NCBI GenBank assembly: GCA_951813625.1
Contig: CATOTS010000019.1
Coordinates: forward strand, 1-64,000
DNA: 64,000 nucleotides
From: an uncultured Caldilineaceae bacterium
Lineage (GTDB): Bacteria; Chloroflexota; Anaerolineae; Caldilineales; Caldilineaceae
Reading direction: 5' to 3'
The first letter of the stretch is position 1. Each line of letters starts with the position of its first letter. The position numbers and the translations under genes are program-made. The notes under the pieces are model-generated. The model saw only the letters and a list, made by a program, of their open reading frames with translations, searched no databases and had not been told where the DNA came from. Shown here piece by piece: positions 18,893 to 27,727 of this stretch.

Positions 18893-20011
18893 ATGCAAGT
18901 CATCTATCCATTCACGGCGATCGTCGGCCAGGAGCGCATGAAGCGTGCGCTGATACTGAACGCGGTCCACCCTCTGATCGGCGGCGTGCTGATCCGAGGC
19001 GAACGCGGCACCGCCAAGTCGACCGCGGCCCGGGGACTGGCAGCGCTGCTGCCCCCTATGGAAGCGGTGGAAGGTTGCCCCTTCGCCTGTTACCCCGATG
19101 ATCCGTTGGGTCTGTGCCATGTCTGCCAGGCGAGCGCCAGCAACGGCCAGCTGAAGGCCAGTCGGCGCAACACGCCATTTATCGATCTGCCTGTCAGCGC
19201 GACCGAAGACCGCGTTGTCGGCACACTGGACATCGAGAAGGCGATTCGCCAGGGCGAACGCCACTTTGAGCCGGGGATCCTGGCCGCCGCCAACCGCGGC
19301 ATCCTCTACGTCGACGAAGTCAATCTGCTCGATGATCACGTGGTAGACCTGTTGCTCGACAGCGCGGCGATGGGGGTCAACGTTGTCGAGCGCGAAGGCA
19401 TCAGCGTACAGCACCCGGCCCGCTTCGTGCTGGTAGGCTCGATGAATCCCGAAGAGGGTGACCTTCGGCCCCAACTCCTCGACCGCTTCGCACACGCGGT
19501 CGACGTGATCGGCATCGACGAGCCGAGGGCGCGAGTCGAGATTTTGCGGCGGCGCACACGATATGAACAAGACGCTGAACGTTTTACCGAAGACTTCGCC
19601 GACGAAGCGCGCACCCTCGGCGAACGCATCATTCAGGCCCGGCGCCACTATGCCAGCGTCCGCTACACCGACAAAGATCTCTACACCATCGCCGCGCTCA
19701 CCAGCAGCTTCAATGTTGACGGGCATCGCGCCGACCTGGTCATTTTGAATACTGCCCGCGCACAGGCCGCGTTCGAGGGCAGGGAGGATATCACTGACAG
19801 GGACATTCTGCTGTCGGCCGAGTTGGCGCTTCCGCACCGAATGAAGAAGCAGCCGTTCCAGGATAATGCATTGCAGCCGGAACAGCTCGAGGCGAACATG
19901 CGCCAGGCGCGCGCCGAAGCCGAGGAGAACGAGGAGTCGATGGAAGAGGCGGACGGCGATGCGGCATCAATGGAAAAAAAAGTGACGAGGGTGATGACTC
20001 CGAGGAACTAG
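18893..20011 (+). CDS. ChlI-type AAA+ chelatase subunit (zero-frame product of a ChlI/D frameshift gene)
   Basis: 372 aa AAA+ ATPase of the magnesium/cobalt chelatase family: VGQERMKRALILNAV, Walker A GERGTAKST (residues 36-44), Walker B ILYVDEVNLLDD (138-148) and sensor-type VGSMNPEEGDLRPQLLDRF. Between the Walker motifs lies a four-cysteine insert (C62, C66, C75, C78; CPFAC and CHVC), as in the cobaltochelatase-like branch. After an acidic stretch the frame ends at TAG 20009-20011, right behind a run of eight A. A -1 slip there would continue into the VWA half at 20041, giving a 686-aa ChlI/D fusion. No large CobN/ChlH subunit gene is in the window. Weak SD: AAAGGAACGG before ATG. Confidence 0.88.
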   Translation: MQVIYPFTAIVGQERMKRALILNAVHPLIGGVLIRGERGTAKSTAARGLAALLPPMEAVEGCPFACYPDDPLGLCHVCQASASNGQLKASRRNTPFIDLPVSATEDRVVGTLDIEKAIRQGERHFEPGILAAANRGILYVDEVNLLDDHVVDLLLDSAAMGVNVVEREGISVQHPARFVLVGSMNPEEGDLRPQLLDRFAHAVDVIGIDEPRARVEILRRRTRYEQDAERFTEDFADEARTLGERIIQARRHYASVRYTDKDLYTIAALTSSFNVDGHRADLVILNTARAQAAFEGREDITDRDILLSAELALPHRMKKQPFQDNALQPEQLEANMRQARAEAEENEESMEEADGDAASMEKKVTRVMTPRN

Positions 20012-20025
20012 ATTCCTCGCCGGAG
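19974..20025 (+). promoter_or_regulatory. likely -1 frameshift signal between the chelatase halves
   Basis: The zero frame reads GAA AAA AAA GTG, so a slippery A-AAA-AAA heptamer (within eight A at 19974-19981) is in the correct register for a -1 slip. Downstream a perfect 7-bp hairpin CGAGGAA-CTAGA-TTCCTCG (20001-20019) holds the zero-frame TAG in its loop; CTC/GAG can extend it to 19998-20025. The hairpin begins 16-19 nt after the slip, longer than the usual 5-9. Confidence 0.65.
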
Positions 20026-20040
20026 AGCGGCGAAGGCGGC

Positions 20041-20952
20041 GTGGCGCAGCCGGACGCAGCTCCCCAGCAGAGTTCATCACCCGGAGACGAAAAAGGGGCC
20101 CGCAAACCGGTCGACGTCGGTGAGATGTTCGAAGCGCGAAAACTGGACACTCCGCTCGACAAAATGACGCGCGAAAAGTCCGGCAAGCGCTCCTACAGCC
20201 GCACAGACCGCAAACGCGGCCGCTACATAAAGGCCCGACCGGCCCACGACAAGATTGACGACATCGCCTTCGACGCCACCTTGCGCAACGCCGCTCCCCA
20301 CCAGAAACAGCGGCACGAGAGCGGTGAGAGCGATCTGGCGCTGCAGTTGCGCATGACCGACCTGCAGCGCAAAATTCGCGTCCGGCGCACGGGAAACCTC
20401 ATCCTCTTCGTCGTCGACGCCAGCTGGTCGATGGCGGCGAGTGAACGAATGGAAGCGACAAAAGGCGCGATTTTCAGCCTGCTGGTCGAGGCCTATCAAC
20501 GCCGTGACCAGGTGGGTCTGGTCGTCTTCCAGCGCGACAAGGCCCGCGTTGTGCTGCCGCCCACAAACAGCGTAGAACTGGCGGAAAAGGCGCTGCAGGA
20601 TCTTCCTGTAGGCGGCAAGACGCCCCTGAGCAGCGGCCTGCTGGCGACTTGGCAAGTGGTTGAGAACGCCCAGCGCAGGGACCCTGAACTGCGACCGCTG
20701 GTCATGCTCCTGACCGACGGCGCCGGCAACGTGAGCATGACCGGCATGCCCGCGCAGGAGGAGGCGATGAAGATGGCCACGCTTTTCGCCAGCGAAGAGG
20801 TGCGTACAATCGTCATCAACATGGAACACATGGCCTTCGACCGCGGATTGGCCCAGGCCCTGGCGGAACAAATGGGCGGCGTCTGCTACAATTTGCCCGA
20901 CCTGCGTGCCGACACGCTTCTCAATACGGTCAAACAGGAGATCGGCGGGTAG
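20041..20952 (+). CDS. ChlD-type VWA half of the chelatase (likely made as a -1 frameshift fusion)
   Basis: This frame is open from the A run at 19981 (reading SDEGDDSEELDSSPESGEGG) to TAG 20952. The first in-frame start candidate is GTG 20041, without a clear ribosome site, so independent initiation looks unlikely. The von Willebrand A domain has the MIDAS motif VVDASWSMAAS (D-x-S-x-S) and LTDGAGN. The acidic/Pro-rich linker before it is typical of ChlD. The VWA half recruits the large subunit and couples it to the AAA+ ring. Product alone 303 aa; fused product 686 aa. Metal (Mg or Co) is not decided; the cysteine insert in the first half favours the cobalt-type branch. Confidence 0.85.
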   Translation: MAQPDAAPQQSSSPGDEKGARKPVDVGEMFEARKLDTPLDKMTREKSGKRSYSRTDRKRGRYIKARPAHDKIDDIAFDATLRNAAPHQKQRHESGESDLALQLRMTDLQRKIRVRRTGNLILFVVDASWSMAASERMEATKGAIFSLLVEAYQRRDQVGLVVFQRDKARVVLPPTNSVELAEKALQDLPVGGKTPLSSGLLATWQVVENAQRRDPELRPLVMLLTDGAGNVSMTGMPAQEEAMKMATLFASEEVRTIVINMEHMAFDRGLAQALAEQMGGVCYNLPDLRADTLLNTVKQEIGG

Positions 20953-21037
20953 ACGGAAGGGCTATTCGCAGAATGGAGTGCCGCTGCGATGGGCAGGAAA
21001 GCCTCATGCAACTACTTCACATAGTGAGTAAACCTCG

Positions 21038-22378
21038 ATGACAATGAGTGCAGGCAGGCAGGGCGACGCGCCAACGCTGAAAGGTTCATGGGAGGGGCTG
21101 CACGCCGAAGCCCTTGCGCTGTCCCGGCAGGGCAACGACGAGGCAATCGATAAGCTCGGCTTCCTGATCGAACGGCTCGCCGGTCTGCCGGAAACCCGGC
21201 GTACGGCCCAGGACGACAGGCTGCAGACGATCCTGGAACAGAGTGTTCTCGGCCTGCAGTCGCACTATGCGCGGCGAAATCGCCTCGATGACATGGCGGC
21301 CGCCAGTGAAGAAATTCTCGGGATTCTGAGCGAAGATGCCTGCTCCCTATGGCGCGAAAACCAGGCGAGAGCGCACTGGTGGCAGGGCCGGCACGAGTCC
21401 GCGGCCGAGACTCTTCGCGCGGAAGTGGACAAGCTGCCGTTTGAGGTGGAGCTGCGCTGGCTGCTGTTTTCCGTCCTGCTCGATGCCGGTGAAATCGACC
21501 AGGCCGACCGCGTCAAGATTTCGCTGTTGGACAAGCTGGCCGGCCTGTTCCAGAAAAGGGGCTTGGCCGGATTGGATCTCGCTGACGAACAAACCCAGCT
21601 CTCGGTGAAGGAGCAACTTGCCGGCGAAGAGGGTGACGACCAGATCTCGTTGCAGTTTGGACTACTGCACTTCTTGAACGCCAGTGTGGAGATGGAAAAG
21701 GGGCGCTGGCAGGAAGCGCTTGATGCGTTTGGCTCGGCCGCGAAGCTTTCCGATGCATATGGCGAACGCTGGCACCTGATCTACCGGCCGCTTGTTGTCA
21801 ACGGCCAGGCGAAGCTCGCGCAGCGAGCGCTCAACCGGGAAGAGTCGCCCGTTTCGCAGGGGTTCTGGCGCGGCCTGTCCGGTTTCTATGCCGGAGACCG
21901 GCAGGGGGCGGCAGCCGAATGGCGGCGAGTAGCGCAGATCTCGCTCGACGAAGTAACGCTTCCCTCGGTCGGCGACTGGATCCTGGCCCACTACTACCTC
22001 GACGCGCCCCAACCTCCCGGCCAGGCTGCGGCCGAAATCGAAAGTGCTCAAGATGCAACAACCTCTGAAGAAGGCGGCGACCAGGGCTCGCTGACCGATA
22101 CCGGCCGGAAAGGGTTGCAGGTCGCGCTGAATCTTCTGGGACAGCGAGATACGCAGCGCGACCCCCTCGTATTGGGGTTGGCCGCGCTCGGATGGGGAAT
22201 GTCTGGAAACAAGGAGCACCTGCACCGCAACCTCCGCCACTCAATCGAACTGCTGCGCGGCTCGCTCCAGGACAACAAACTGGCGGTCTTTAACTGGTAT
22301 TTCTTTCGTGATCTGCTTTCGCCGGAGGACTTTGCGGGTGTGGAGCAGTTTTTCCACGCGCCGAAGGCCGCAGGATAG
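21038..22378 (+). CDS. TPR-like helical repeat protein, function unknown
   Basis: 446 aa, no signal peptide or TM helix. The sequence is built of amphipathic helix pairs of TPR character (RARAHWWQGRHESAAETLRA, LRWLLFSVLLDAGEIDQA, FLNASVEMEKGRWQEALDAF, GFWRGLSGFYAGDRQGAAAE). An acidic linker sits near residues 335-355 before a last helical block. It follows the chelatase gene by 85 nt on the same strand and may be co-transcribed. No catalytic motif was seen. Family not recognised. Confidence 0.7.
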   Translation: MTMSAGRQGDAPTLKGSWEGLHAEALALSRQGNDEAIDKLGFLIERLAGLPETRRTAQDDRLQTILEQSVLGLQSHYARRNRLDDMAAASEEILGILSEDACSLWRENQARAHWWQGRHESAAETLRAEVDKLPFEVELRWLLFSVLLDAGEIDQADRVKISLLDKLAGLFQKRGLAGLDLADEQTQLSVKEQLAGEEGDDQISLQFGLLHFLNASVEMEKGRWQEALDAFGSAAKLSDAYGERWHLIYRPLVVNGQAKLAQRALNREESPVSQGFWRGLSGFYAGDRQGAAAEWRRVAQISLDEVTLPSVGDWILAHYYLDAPQPPGQAAAEIESAQDATTSEEGGDQGSLTDTGRKGLQVALNLLGQRDTQRDPLVLGLAALGWGMSGNKEHLHRNLRHSIELLRGSLQDNKLAVFNWYFFRDLLSPEDFAGVEQFFHAPKAAG

Positions 22379-22460
22379 GAACAAGGCCCCGTAGCACAAA
22401 AGCGCGTTGCTATATTCCTCTCAACGTCGCCTCCAGCGGACCGTCGTCCCCCTGCGGTTT

Positions 22461-23153
22461 CTACTCGCTCCCATACCTATGAAGGACGCCGCCGTAGCCA
22501 ACCGGCCGGATGCGCTTACGCCACTTCGCCCAAGTGCTCATCAGATGGGGCCAGAACGGGCTTTCCTTCCCCATCGGCCTGGCCTGCTGTAGGGCGTCGA
22601 TGAACGACTCGGGGTCGTCTTCAAAGGGCGGCATCTCCACGTAGCAATGCCCCAACTCGAACGGAATGTGCGCGTCGCTGCCCGCGGTAGTCAGCAGTCC
22701 GTGCTCTTGCGCCAGCACCAGCGCTGCAAGGTTGTCGCGCGGACGAACGCAACGGGCGTTGCGGACCTCAATGGCGTCTACCTGATCGATCACTTCGAGC
22801 ACATTGGCCATACCCATCGCCGAATTGCGCAACGAGTCCAGGGGATGAGGAATCGCTATCACCGCGCCCTGTTCGCGCAGCCGGCCGATCGTCTCCTGGG
22901 GCGACAGACCGCGCGGCACCTCTTCCTGAACGTAGTACGCGATCAACTCGCCGTGCGTCGTCATAATCTCTTCGCCTACGATTATCAGATCGGGCGCCAA
23001 CTCTTTCGCCCGCAACGCCCCCGCGAGATTGTCGTGCTCGGTAATGGCCAGCTTGTCCAGCCCGAGACTACGCGCGCGGGCGATTGCTGCCTCGGGCCGC
23101 GTGAGACAGTCCTTGCTATAGATCGTGTGCGAGTGCAGGTCGACTTTCCACAT
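22461..23153 (-). CDS. PHP-domain phosphoesterase
   Basis: About 230 aa. Metal ligands of the PHP domain are visible: VDLHSHTIYSKD (HxH), ITEHDNLAG, GEEIMTTHGELIAY, IPHPLDS and the final GSDAHIP. The start at 23153 has GAGG six nt upstream and begins exactly at the domain (MWKVDLHSHT); an earlier ATG at 23189 adds a tail without homology. Related proteins hydrolyse small phosphoesters such as nucleotide 3',5'-bisphosphates, but the substrate is unknown. It follows the flippase-like protein by 51 nt. Confidence 0.85.
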   Translation of the reverse strand: MWKVDLHSHTIYSKDCLTRPEAAIARARSLGLDKLAITEHDNLAGALRAKELAPDLIIVGEEIMTTHGELIAYYVQEEVPRGLSPQETIGRLREQGAVIAIPHPLDSLRNSAMGMANVLEVIDQVDAIEVRNARCVRPRDNLAALVLAQEHGLLTTAGSDAHIPFELGHCYVEMPPFEDDPESFIDALQQARPMGKESPFWPHLMSTWAKWRKRIRPVGYGGVLHRYGSE

Positions 23154-23204
23154 GGGTACCTCAGAGCGTGGTGGACAACGCGAGACCAATCAGACCATAT
23201 CAAC

Positions 23205-24185
23205 TCAGGTCTCAGACTTCGCCTCTTCCCGGCTTGTCAACAAATGGGGCCACAGAGCTAGACAAACGAGGCCGAGAGCGACGGCGAACCAGAGCGTAAT
23301 AAAGCGGATCAGCAGCGCCGCGGCCGCAGCTTCCGAACGCGACAACATCAGGATTTGCGAACTAAGCGCCGCCAGCGACCCCTCAACGCCGCCCAGACCG
23401 CCGGGCGTGGCCACCACGGCGCCGACCACGGCACTGATGTTGAAAATCGAGACGGACGCCAGCATCGAGTCAAAGCCGGCCGCCACTCCGAACCCCAACA
23501 TCACCAAATAGAAGGCCAAACCCTGGCTCGCCCAACTGACCAGGCCGACAAGAACCGAAATCAACAGGTACTTGGGCTTCAGTATATGGTAGCTGCTCTC
23601 GTAAAACGCGGCCAGCTTGTCTGCGAATCGGTTCACGATCGGAATACGGTGACCTATGGCCAGGCAGGCCATCGCCAGCGGTCTGACCTGTATGGCAACG
23701 ATGATTGAGACGATCCCTGCGAGAGCCAGGATCGCTGCCGCCCGGATCGCCGCATCGTCAACAGCCAGCAGGCCGATACCCGCCAGCAGGATCATCGCAA
23801 GCCCGTCAGTCATCCGTTCTGCCAGCACGACGGGGGCTACGACCGAAACTGGAACGCCGGAGACGTTGCGCACCATGAAGGCTCGCAGGAACTCACCCAC
23901 CTTTCCCGGCGTCATCATCATCAGGAAGCTGACACCGTAAATTCGGGCGCTCTGGTCGAAACTGATCGGTGTGTTGATCAAGCGTAGGTACCAGTGCCAC
24001 TTCAGCAAACGGACGCCAAAATTGACAAGAGTCAAGCCCACCGCCGGCGGCAGCCATCCCCAGGGGAAGTCGGCCAGCCTGGCCGACAGCTGACGCCAGT
24101 CGCCATAGAGTATCAGGGCCATGTACACGATGAGAGCAAGCAGCAATGACCACAGGAACTGAATGCCCAAACGTTTTCGGTCCAT
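23205..24185 (-). CDS. lysylphosphatidylglycerol-synthase-TM-like (UPF0104) membrane protein
   Basis: 326 aa with about eight TM helices. Hallmarks are FGVRLLKWHWYLRLI, YGVSFLMMMTPGKVGEFLRA (the conserved TPGKVGE), VVLAERMTDGLAM and VVATPGGLGGVEGSLAAL near the end. This is the flippase half of MprF found as a stand-alone protein, so lipid flipping or export is inferred. It follows menH by 92 nt and may be carried on the same transcript. Confidence 0.85.
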   Translation of the reverse strand: MDRKRLGIQFLWSLLLALIVYMALILYGDWRQLSARLADFPWGWLPPAVGLTLVNFGVRLLKWHWYLRLINTPISFDQSARIYGVSFLMMMTPGKVGEFLRAFMVRNVSGVPVSVVAPVVLAERMTDGLAMILLAGIGLLAVDDAAIRAAAILALAGIVSIIVAIQVRPLAMACLAIGHRIPIVNRFADKLAAFYESSYHILKPKYLLISVLVGLVSWASQGLAFYLVMLGFGVAAGFDSMLASVSIFNISAVVGAVVATPGGLGGVEGSLAALSSQILMLSRSEAAAAALLIRFITLWFAVALGLVCLALWPHLLTSREEAKSET

Positions 24186-24277
24186 AAACCTTTTCTATGT
24201 GAGTTGGGCAACCGGATCTCATGCTGCTTCGCCCATCCGGGTGAGAATTATATACGCGCGGAGATGAAAGTCTCAAT

Positions 24278-25156
24278 TCAGGTGGCGGACTCGGTCGTCT
24301 CGTGTGTTACGGAAGTCCGCTCTGAAGTTTGGCTCTGGGAACCGTTGCAAGTCCGCCAGTAACTGAGCACGTGGCCAATGAAAGCGTTCGGTCGCTCCAG
24401 GTGGACATTGTGACCGGCGTGCGGCAGGACAACGAGTCGGGCGTCGGGGATGTGCTGCGCCATTTCCCGGTTGACGGCGACGAACTTCCCGTCGTCTGCC
24501 CCTGCAAGCAGGAGAGTCGGGGCAGCCAGAGTTGGCAAGCGAGGCCGCAGGTTGGGTTGGGCGCCCGTTCCCATGCCCCGCAAACTGTTGGCCAGTCCGG
24601 AGGGCCTGTTTCGAAGGCGCTGCGCCCGCAACTGCTGGCGCTGCTCACCGTTCAAGCGCTCCCGCTGACTCTCCCACAACGGGAGCGACTCCCAAAAGTC
24701 GACAAAGGCTGAAATTCCTTCTCGCTCGATCTGTTCCGCCAATGCATTGTCACGCTCGCGCCGTTGTGCCCGTTCGGACTCTGCCGCCAGCCCAGGAGAC
24801 GCGCTCTCCAGCGTCAGCGAACGTACCTGCGCCGGGTAGGTCAGCGCGAAGTAGAGCGCCAGCCTTCCCCCCATCGAGTAGCCGAGCAAATGGGCGGGCT
24901 CGTCGCTGTTTGCACGCAGCAGCGCGGCCAGATCAGCTGCTGCCCGCTCCATCTCGTATCGGTCGGGGTTGGACGGGGCCGGCGAAAGACCGTGGCCAAG
25001 CAGGTCCGGCGCCAACACGCGATAGCCGGCGGCAGAGAAGGCCTCTGCCTGCGTCGCCCAACCGCCGCCGTGCCCTGTGAACCCATGCAGTAGCACAGCC
25101 GGCGGAGATGAGACAGTTCCCCAAATGTGTAGATGCAAGTTCTGCCCTGAGGTCAT
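24278..25156 (-). CDS. menH: SHCHC synthase MenH (alpha/beta hydrolase)
   Basis: 292 aa alpha/beta hydrolase: oxyanion LHGFTGHGGGW, nucleophile elbow GYSMGGRLAL, and DDGKFVAVNREMA and HAGHNVHLERP carrying the acid and histidine. The motif set and the position at the end of a menFDBE operon identify MenH, which eliminates pyruvate from SEPHCHC. The tail SQSQTSERTSVTHETTESAT is an extra low-complexity extension. Confidence 0.85.
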   Translation of the reverse strand: MTSGQNLHLHIWGTVSSPPAVLLHGFTGHGGGWATQAEAFSAAGYRVLAPDLLGHGLSPAPSNPDRYEMERAAADLAALLRANSDEPAHLLGYSMGGRLALYFALTYPAQVRSLTLESASPGLAAESERAQRRERDNALAEQIEREGISAFVDFWESLPLWESQRERLNGEQRQQLRAQRLRNRPSGLANSLRGMGTGAQPNLRPRLPTLAAPTLLLAGADDGKFVAVNREMAQHIPDARLVVLPHAGHNVHLERPNAFIGHVLSYWRTCNGSQSQTSERTSVTHETTESAT

Positions 25157-25235
25157 GAACGGGGCCTTTGACCCGTCGCGGCCCGGCAGCCGTACACAAT
25201 GGCATCGGAAAGGGCGGCCTGCACTTCAAAAAGAA

Positions 25236-26114
25236 TCAAGTAATCCGCCAAATCTCTTCATCCGGCCGCGCAAGCGGAAAATCAGGACCCACCAGCTCGT
25301 CGCCGTCATTCACCGTGAAATTCGGAATCAGAGGATGACTGGGCGCCTGGTCCAGTCGAACGTGGACGCCCTCGGCCATGTAAATGATGACGTGAGCGCG
25401 GCGTTGGCGTTCGGTCACATTGGCCGGCGTCGCGTGAAAATTCAGGCTGTGATGAAACATGCACTCACCCGCCTTCAACGCAACCGGCCGCCCAAACGAT
25501 GCCGGTTCGTAGGCCATCTTCTCACGCTCCGACTCTTGCCACTCAAGTCCCTCGGCTTCGGCGGCCGCGCGGGCTTCCTGCTCCGCTGCGTAAGATTCCA
25601 ATCCAAAGCGTGGGTCCCGGTGACTGCCGGGAACTACGTGCATGCAGCCGTTTTCAGACGTAGCGTCGTCGAGCGCGAGCCAGCAAGTTACGATGCGCGG
25701 CTCCAGAAACGGCCAGTTGTAGAAGTCCTGGTGGTAGCGGAAGTGACCGTTGTCATGGGGCGGCTTCGAGATGATGTGATCGTGCCACAGGCGCACTCTG
25801 GGCGAGTCCAGCAGAGCACAGGCCGCGCCGGCAATTGCCGGGTGGTGCAGCAGCCGCTCATAGATCGGTTCGCGCTTCCACATATTCACATATTGGGTGA
25901 GGACGCGCGGCTTCTCCGCCTCTTCTTCGCCTTCGTCGCCGCGGCGGTGCCCGAACTTGAACTCGATCTCCGAATCGTCGCCCCCTGCCAATTCGACGGC
26001 GATCACGTTGTCGAGGGCCGCGCGCAGTGCTTCCACTTCCTCCTCTTCCAGCACCTTGCCGTAACGCAAGTAACCGTTCTCAGCGAAATAGTCGATCTGT
26101 TTCTGGGTGATCAT
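25236..26114 (-). CDS. phytanoyl-CoA dioxygenase family (PhyH) Fe(II)/2-oxoglutarate oxygenase
   Basis: 292 aa. Iron ligands are seen as H-x-D in FRYHQDFYNW and a distal His in the MFHHSLNFHATP segment, with a following RRAHVIIYMA for 2-oxoglutarate. VVPGSHRDPRFG and CWLALDDATSENG are PhyH-typical. Its ATG overlaps the menE stop by 4 nt (ATGA), implying translational coupling inside the menaquinone operon. It occupies a place where menC is often found. Whether it acts on a menaquinone-related compound is unknown. Confidence 0.85.
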   Translation of the reverse strand: MITQKQIDYFAENGYLRYGKVLEEEEVEALRAALDNVIAVELAGGDDSEIEFKFGHRRGDEGEEEAEKPRVLTQYVNMWKREPIYERLLHHPAIAGAACALLDSPRVRLWHDHIISKPPHDNGHFRYHQDFYNWPFLEPRIVTCWLALDDATSENGCMHVVPGSHRDPRFGLESYAAEQEARAAAEAEGLEWQESEREKMAYEPASFGRPVALKAGECMFHHSLNFHATPANVTERQRRAHVIIYMAEGVHVRLDQAPSHPLIPNFTVNDGDELVGPDFPLARPDEEIWRIT

Positions 26115-27712
26115 CCTTGAGTCTCCTGGAGATTTGCGTCAACGCTCGTTAGAATCTTCTCCACTGCGCCGCGTGCGATCTTCCCCGAGCCGGTCTTCGG
26201 CAGCTCGTCAACGAAGCGGATATGCTCGGGTGCCGGCTGCTTATAGGCGGCCAGCCGGGCGCGGCTGTAGGCCAGGAGGGAAGCCCGGTCGAGCCTGCTC
26301 CCGGGCCGCGGCTGGATAGCAGCCGCGCATCGCTGTCCCCACTCCGCGTTGGTCAGGCCGACGACACAGGCGTCAACGACGTCCGGATGGCCGCGCAGTA
26401 CTGCCTCCACTTCGGCCGGATAAATGTTCTCGCCCCCGCTTACAATCATGTCCGTGCGGCGCTGGAGGACGAACAGGTCGCCCTCGGCATCGATGGTACC
26501 GATATCTCCCGTATACAGCCAGCTTTCGCGCAGCGCTGAGCCGGTTGCGCGCGGGTTGCCATAGTAGCAGTTCATCACCTGCGGCCCGCGCACGAGAATC
26601 TCACCGGCTTCGCCGTGGCCGAGAGCCCGCCCTCCGGCATCGGCGATTCGGACCTCGGTGAACATCAAAGGTTTTCCCACACTGCCCGGCTTTCGATGCG
26701 CTTCGCCCGGTGGCGCGGTTGCAACCTGCGAAGCGGTTTCCGTGAGCCCGTAGGTTGTGGCTACGGGCAGGTCCGCCTCCGCGGCTGCCTCGAGAAGATC
26801 CTTGTCGGCCGCCGCGCCGCCGAGCAACGCCATGCGCAGGCTGTCCGGCCAGGCCGTGCCGCCGGCACTGTTCAGGAGCCGGTGCAGCATCGTGGGCACG
26901 AGCGATGTCAGGGTGACAGCGTCGCTGCGCAGGCTGCGCCGAAATTCATCGAGGTCGAAGGCACGCTGCAGGACAATGGCCGTGCCGTAAAGGCAGGAGC
27001 GAAAGACCACAGACAGTCCGCCCACGTGATAGAGAGGAAGGCAGCTTAGCCAGCGATCATCGGTATCCAGGCCCAGCCGGTAGGCGGAAGCTGTCGCGCT
27101 CCAAAAGTGGTTGCTCAAGCTGAGTGTAACGCCCTTTGGCAGGCCGGTTGTGCCTGATGTGAAGATGATTGCCTGCGGTCGCTCCTCAAGGGCAGGGGCC
27201 CCCGCGCGCTGTGCCAGAGATTCAGTGTCCTTCGGCGTCGCTCGGCAGCCAAGTTCACCAAGCGAGAATACCCCAAGCGAATTTGGCAAAGTTACAGTTG
27301 CCTTCGCCAATTCGGATTGAGTTACCGCCACAGCATCCTCGTCTCCGGGCTCCCTTCGGTCATCGACAAGGAGCAACCTTGGTTCCACCAGGGCGATTTG
27401 GCGGCTTAACTCTACGGCAGTTAGGCGCGTGTTGAGGGGAACAAGCACGGCTCGAACGCGGGCCGCAGCGTGGATGAGCGCGACGGCTTCCACGCTGTTC
27501 GCGGCGAGCGCGGCAACCCGGTCTCCGGCCCGTACGCCGTTCTGGACTAGCCCGACGGCCCGCTCGCCCGCAAGCTGATCAAGCTCCGCGTAGCAAACCG
27601 AACGGCCGTCATAGAGGACGGCCAGCTTCTTCGGCGTGGCCAGCGCGCGCCAGCGCAACCAGTCATTCATAATGGCGTTAGCAGAAAAAGCGGTCACTTG
27701 CAGAGGCCCCAA
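26111..27712 (-). CDS. menE: 2-succinylbenzoate-CoA ligase
   Basis: 533 aa adenylate-forming enzyme activating o-succinylbenzoate. AMP-binding motif IIFTSGTTGLPKGVT, TYGLTETASQVA, YTGDIG, MIVSGGENIYPAEVEAVL and the catalytic lysine in LPKTGSGKIARG. Identification as MenE rather than another acyl-CoA synthetase rests on the operon (menF-D-B before it, menH after). It starts 15 nt after menB. Confidence 0.9.
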   Translation of the reverse strand: MGPLQVTAFSANAIMNDWLRWRALATPKKLAVLYDGRSVCYAELDQLAGERAVGLVQNGVRAGDRVAALAANSVEAVALIHAAARVRAVLVPLNTRLTAVELSRQIALVEPRLLLVDDRREPGDEDAVAVTQSELAKATVTLPNSLGVFSLGELGCRATPKDTESLAQRAGAPALEERPQAIIFTSGTTGLPKGVTLSLSNHFWSATASAYRLGLDTDDRWLSCLPLYHVGGLSVVFRSCLYGTAIVLQRAFDLDEFRRSLRSDAVTLTSLVPTMLHRLLNSAGGTAWPDSLRMALLGGAAADKDLLEAAAEADLPVATTYGLTETASQVATAPPGEAHRKPGSVGKPLMFTEVRIADAGGRALGHGEAGEILVRGPQVMNCYYGNPRATGSALRESWLYTGDIGTIDAEGDLFVLQRRTDMIVSGGENIYPAEVEAVLRGHPDVVDACVVGLTNAEWGQRCAAAIQPRPGSRLDRASLLAYSRARLAAYKQPAPEHIRFVDELPKTGSGKIARGAVEKILTSVDANLQETQG

Positions 27713-27727
27713 TCTCTCTCTTCTGCC

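Noticed and set aside
18749..19837. 362-codon frame antisense to the chelatase ATPase
   Set aside because: Composition-driven shadow with no recognisable family.
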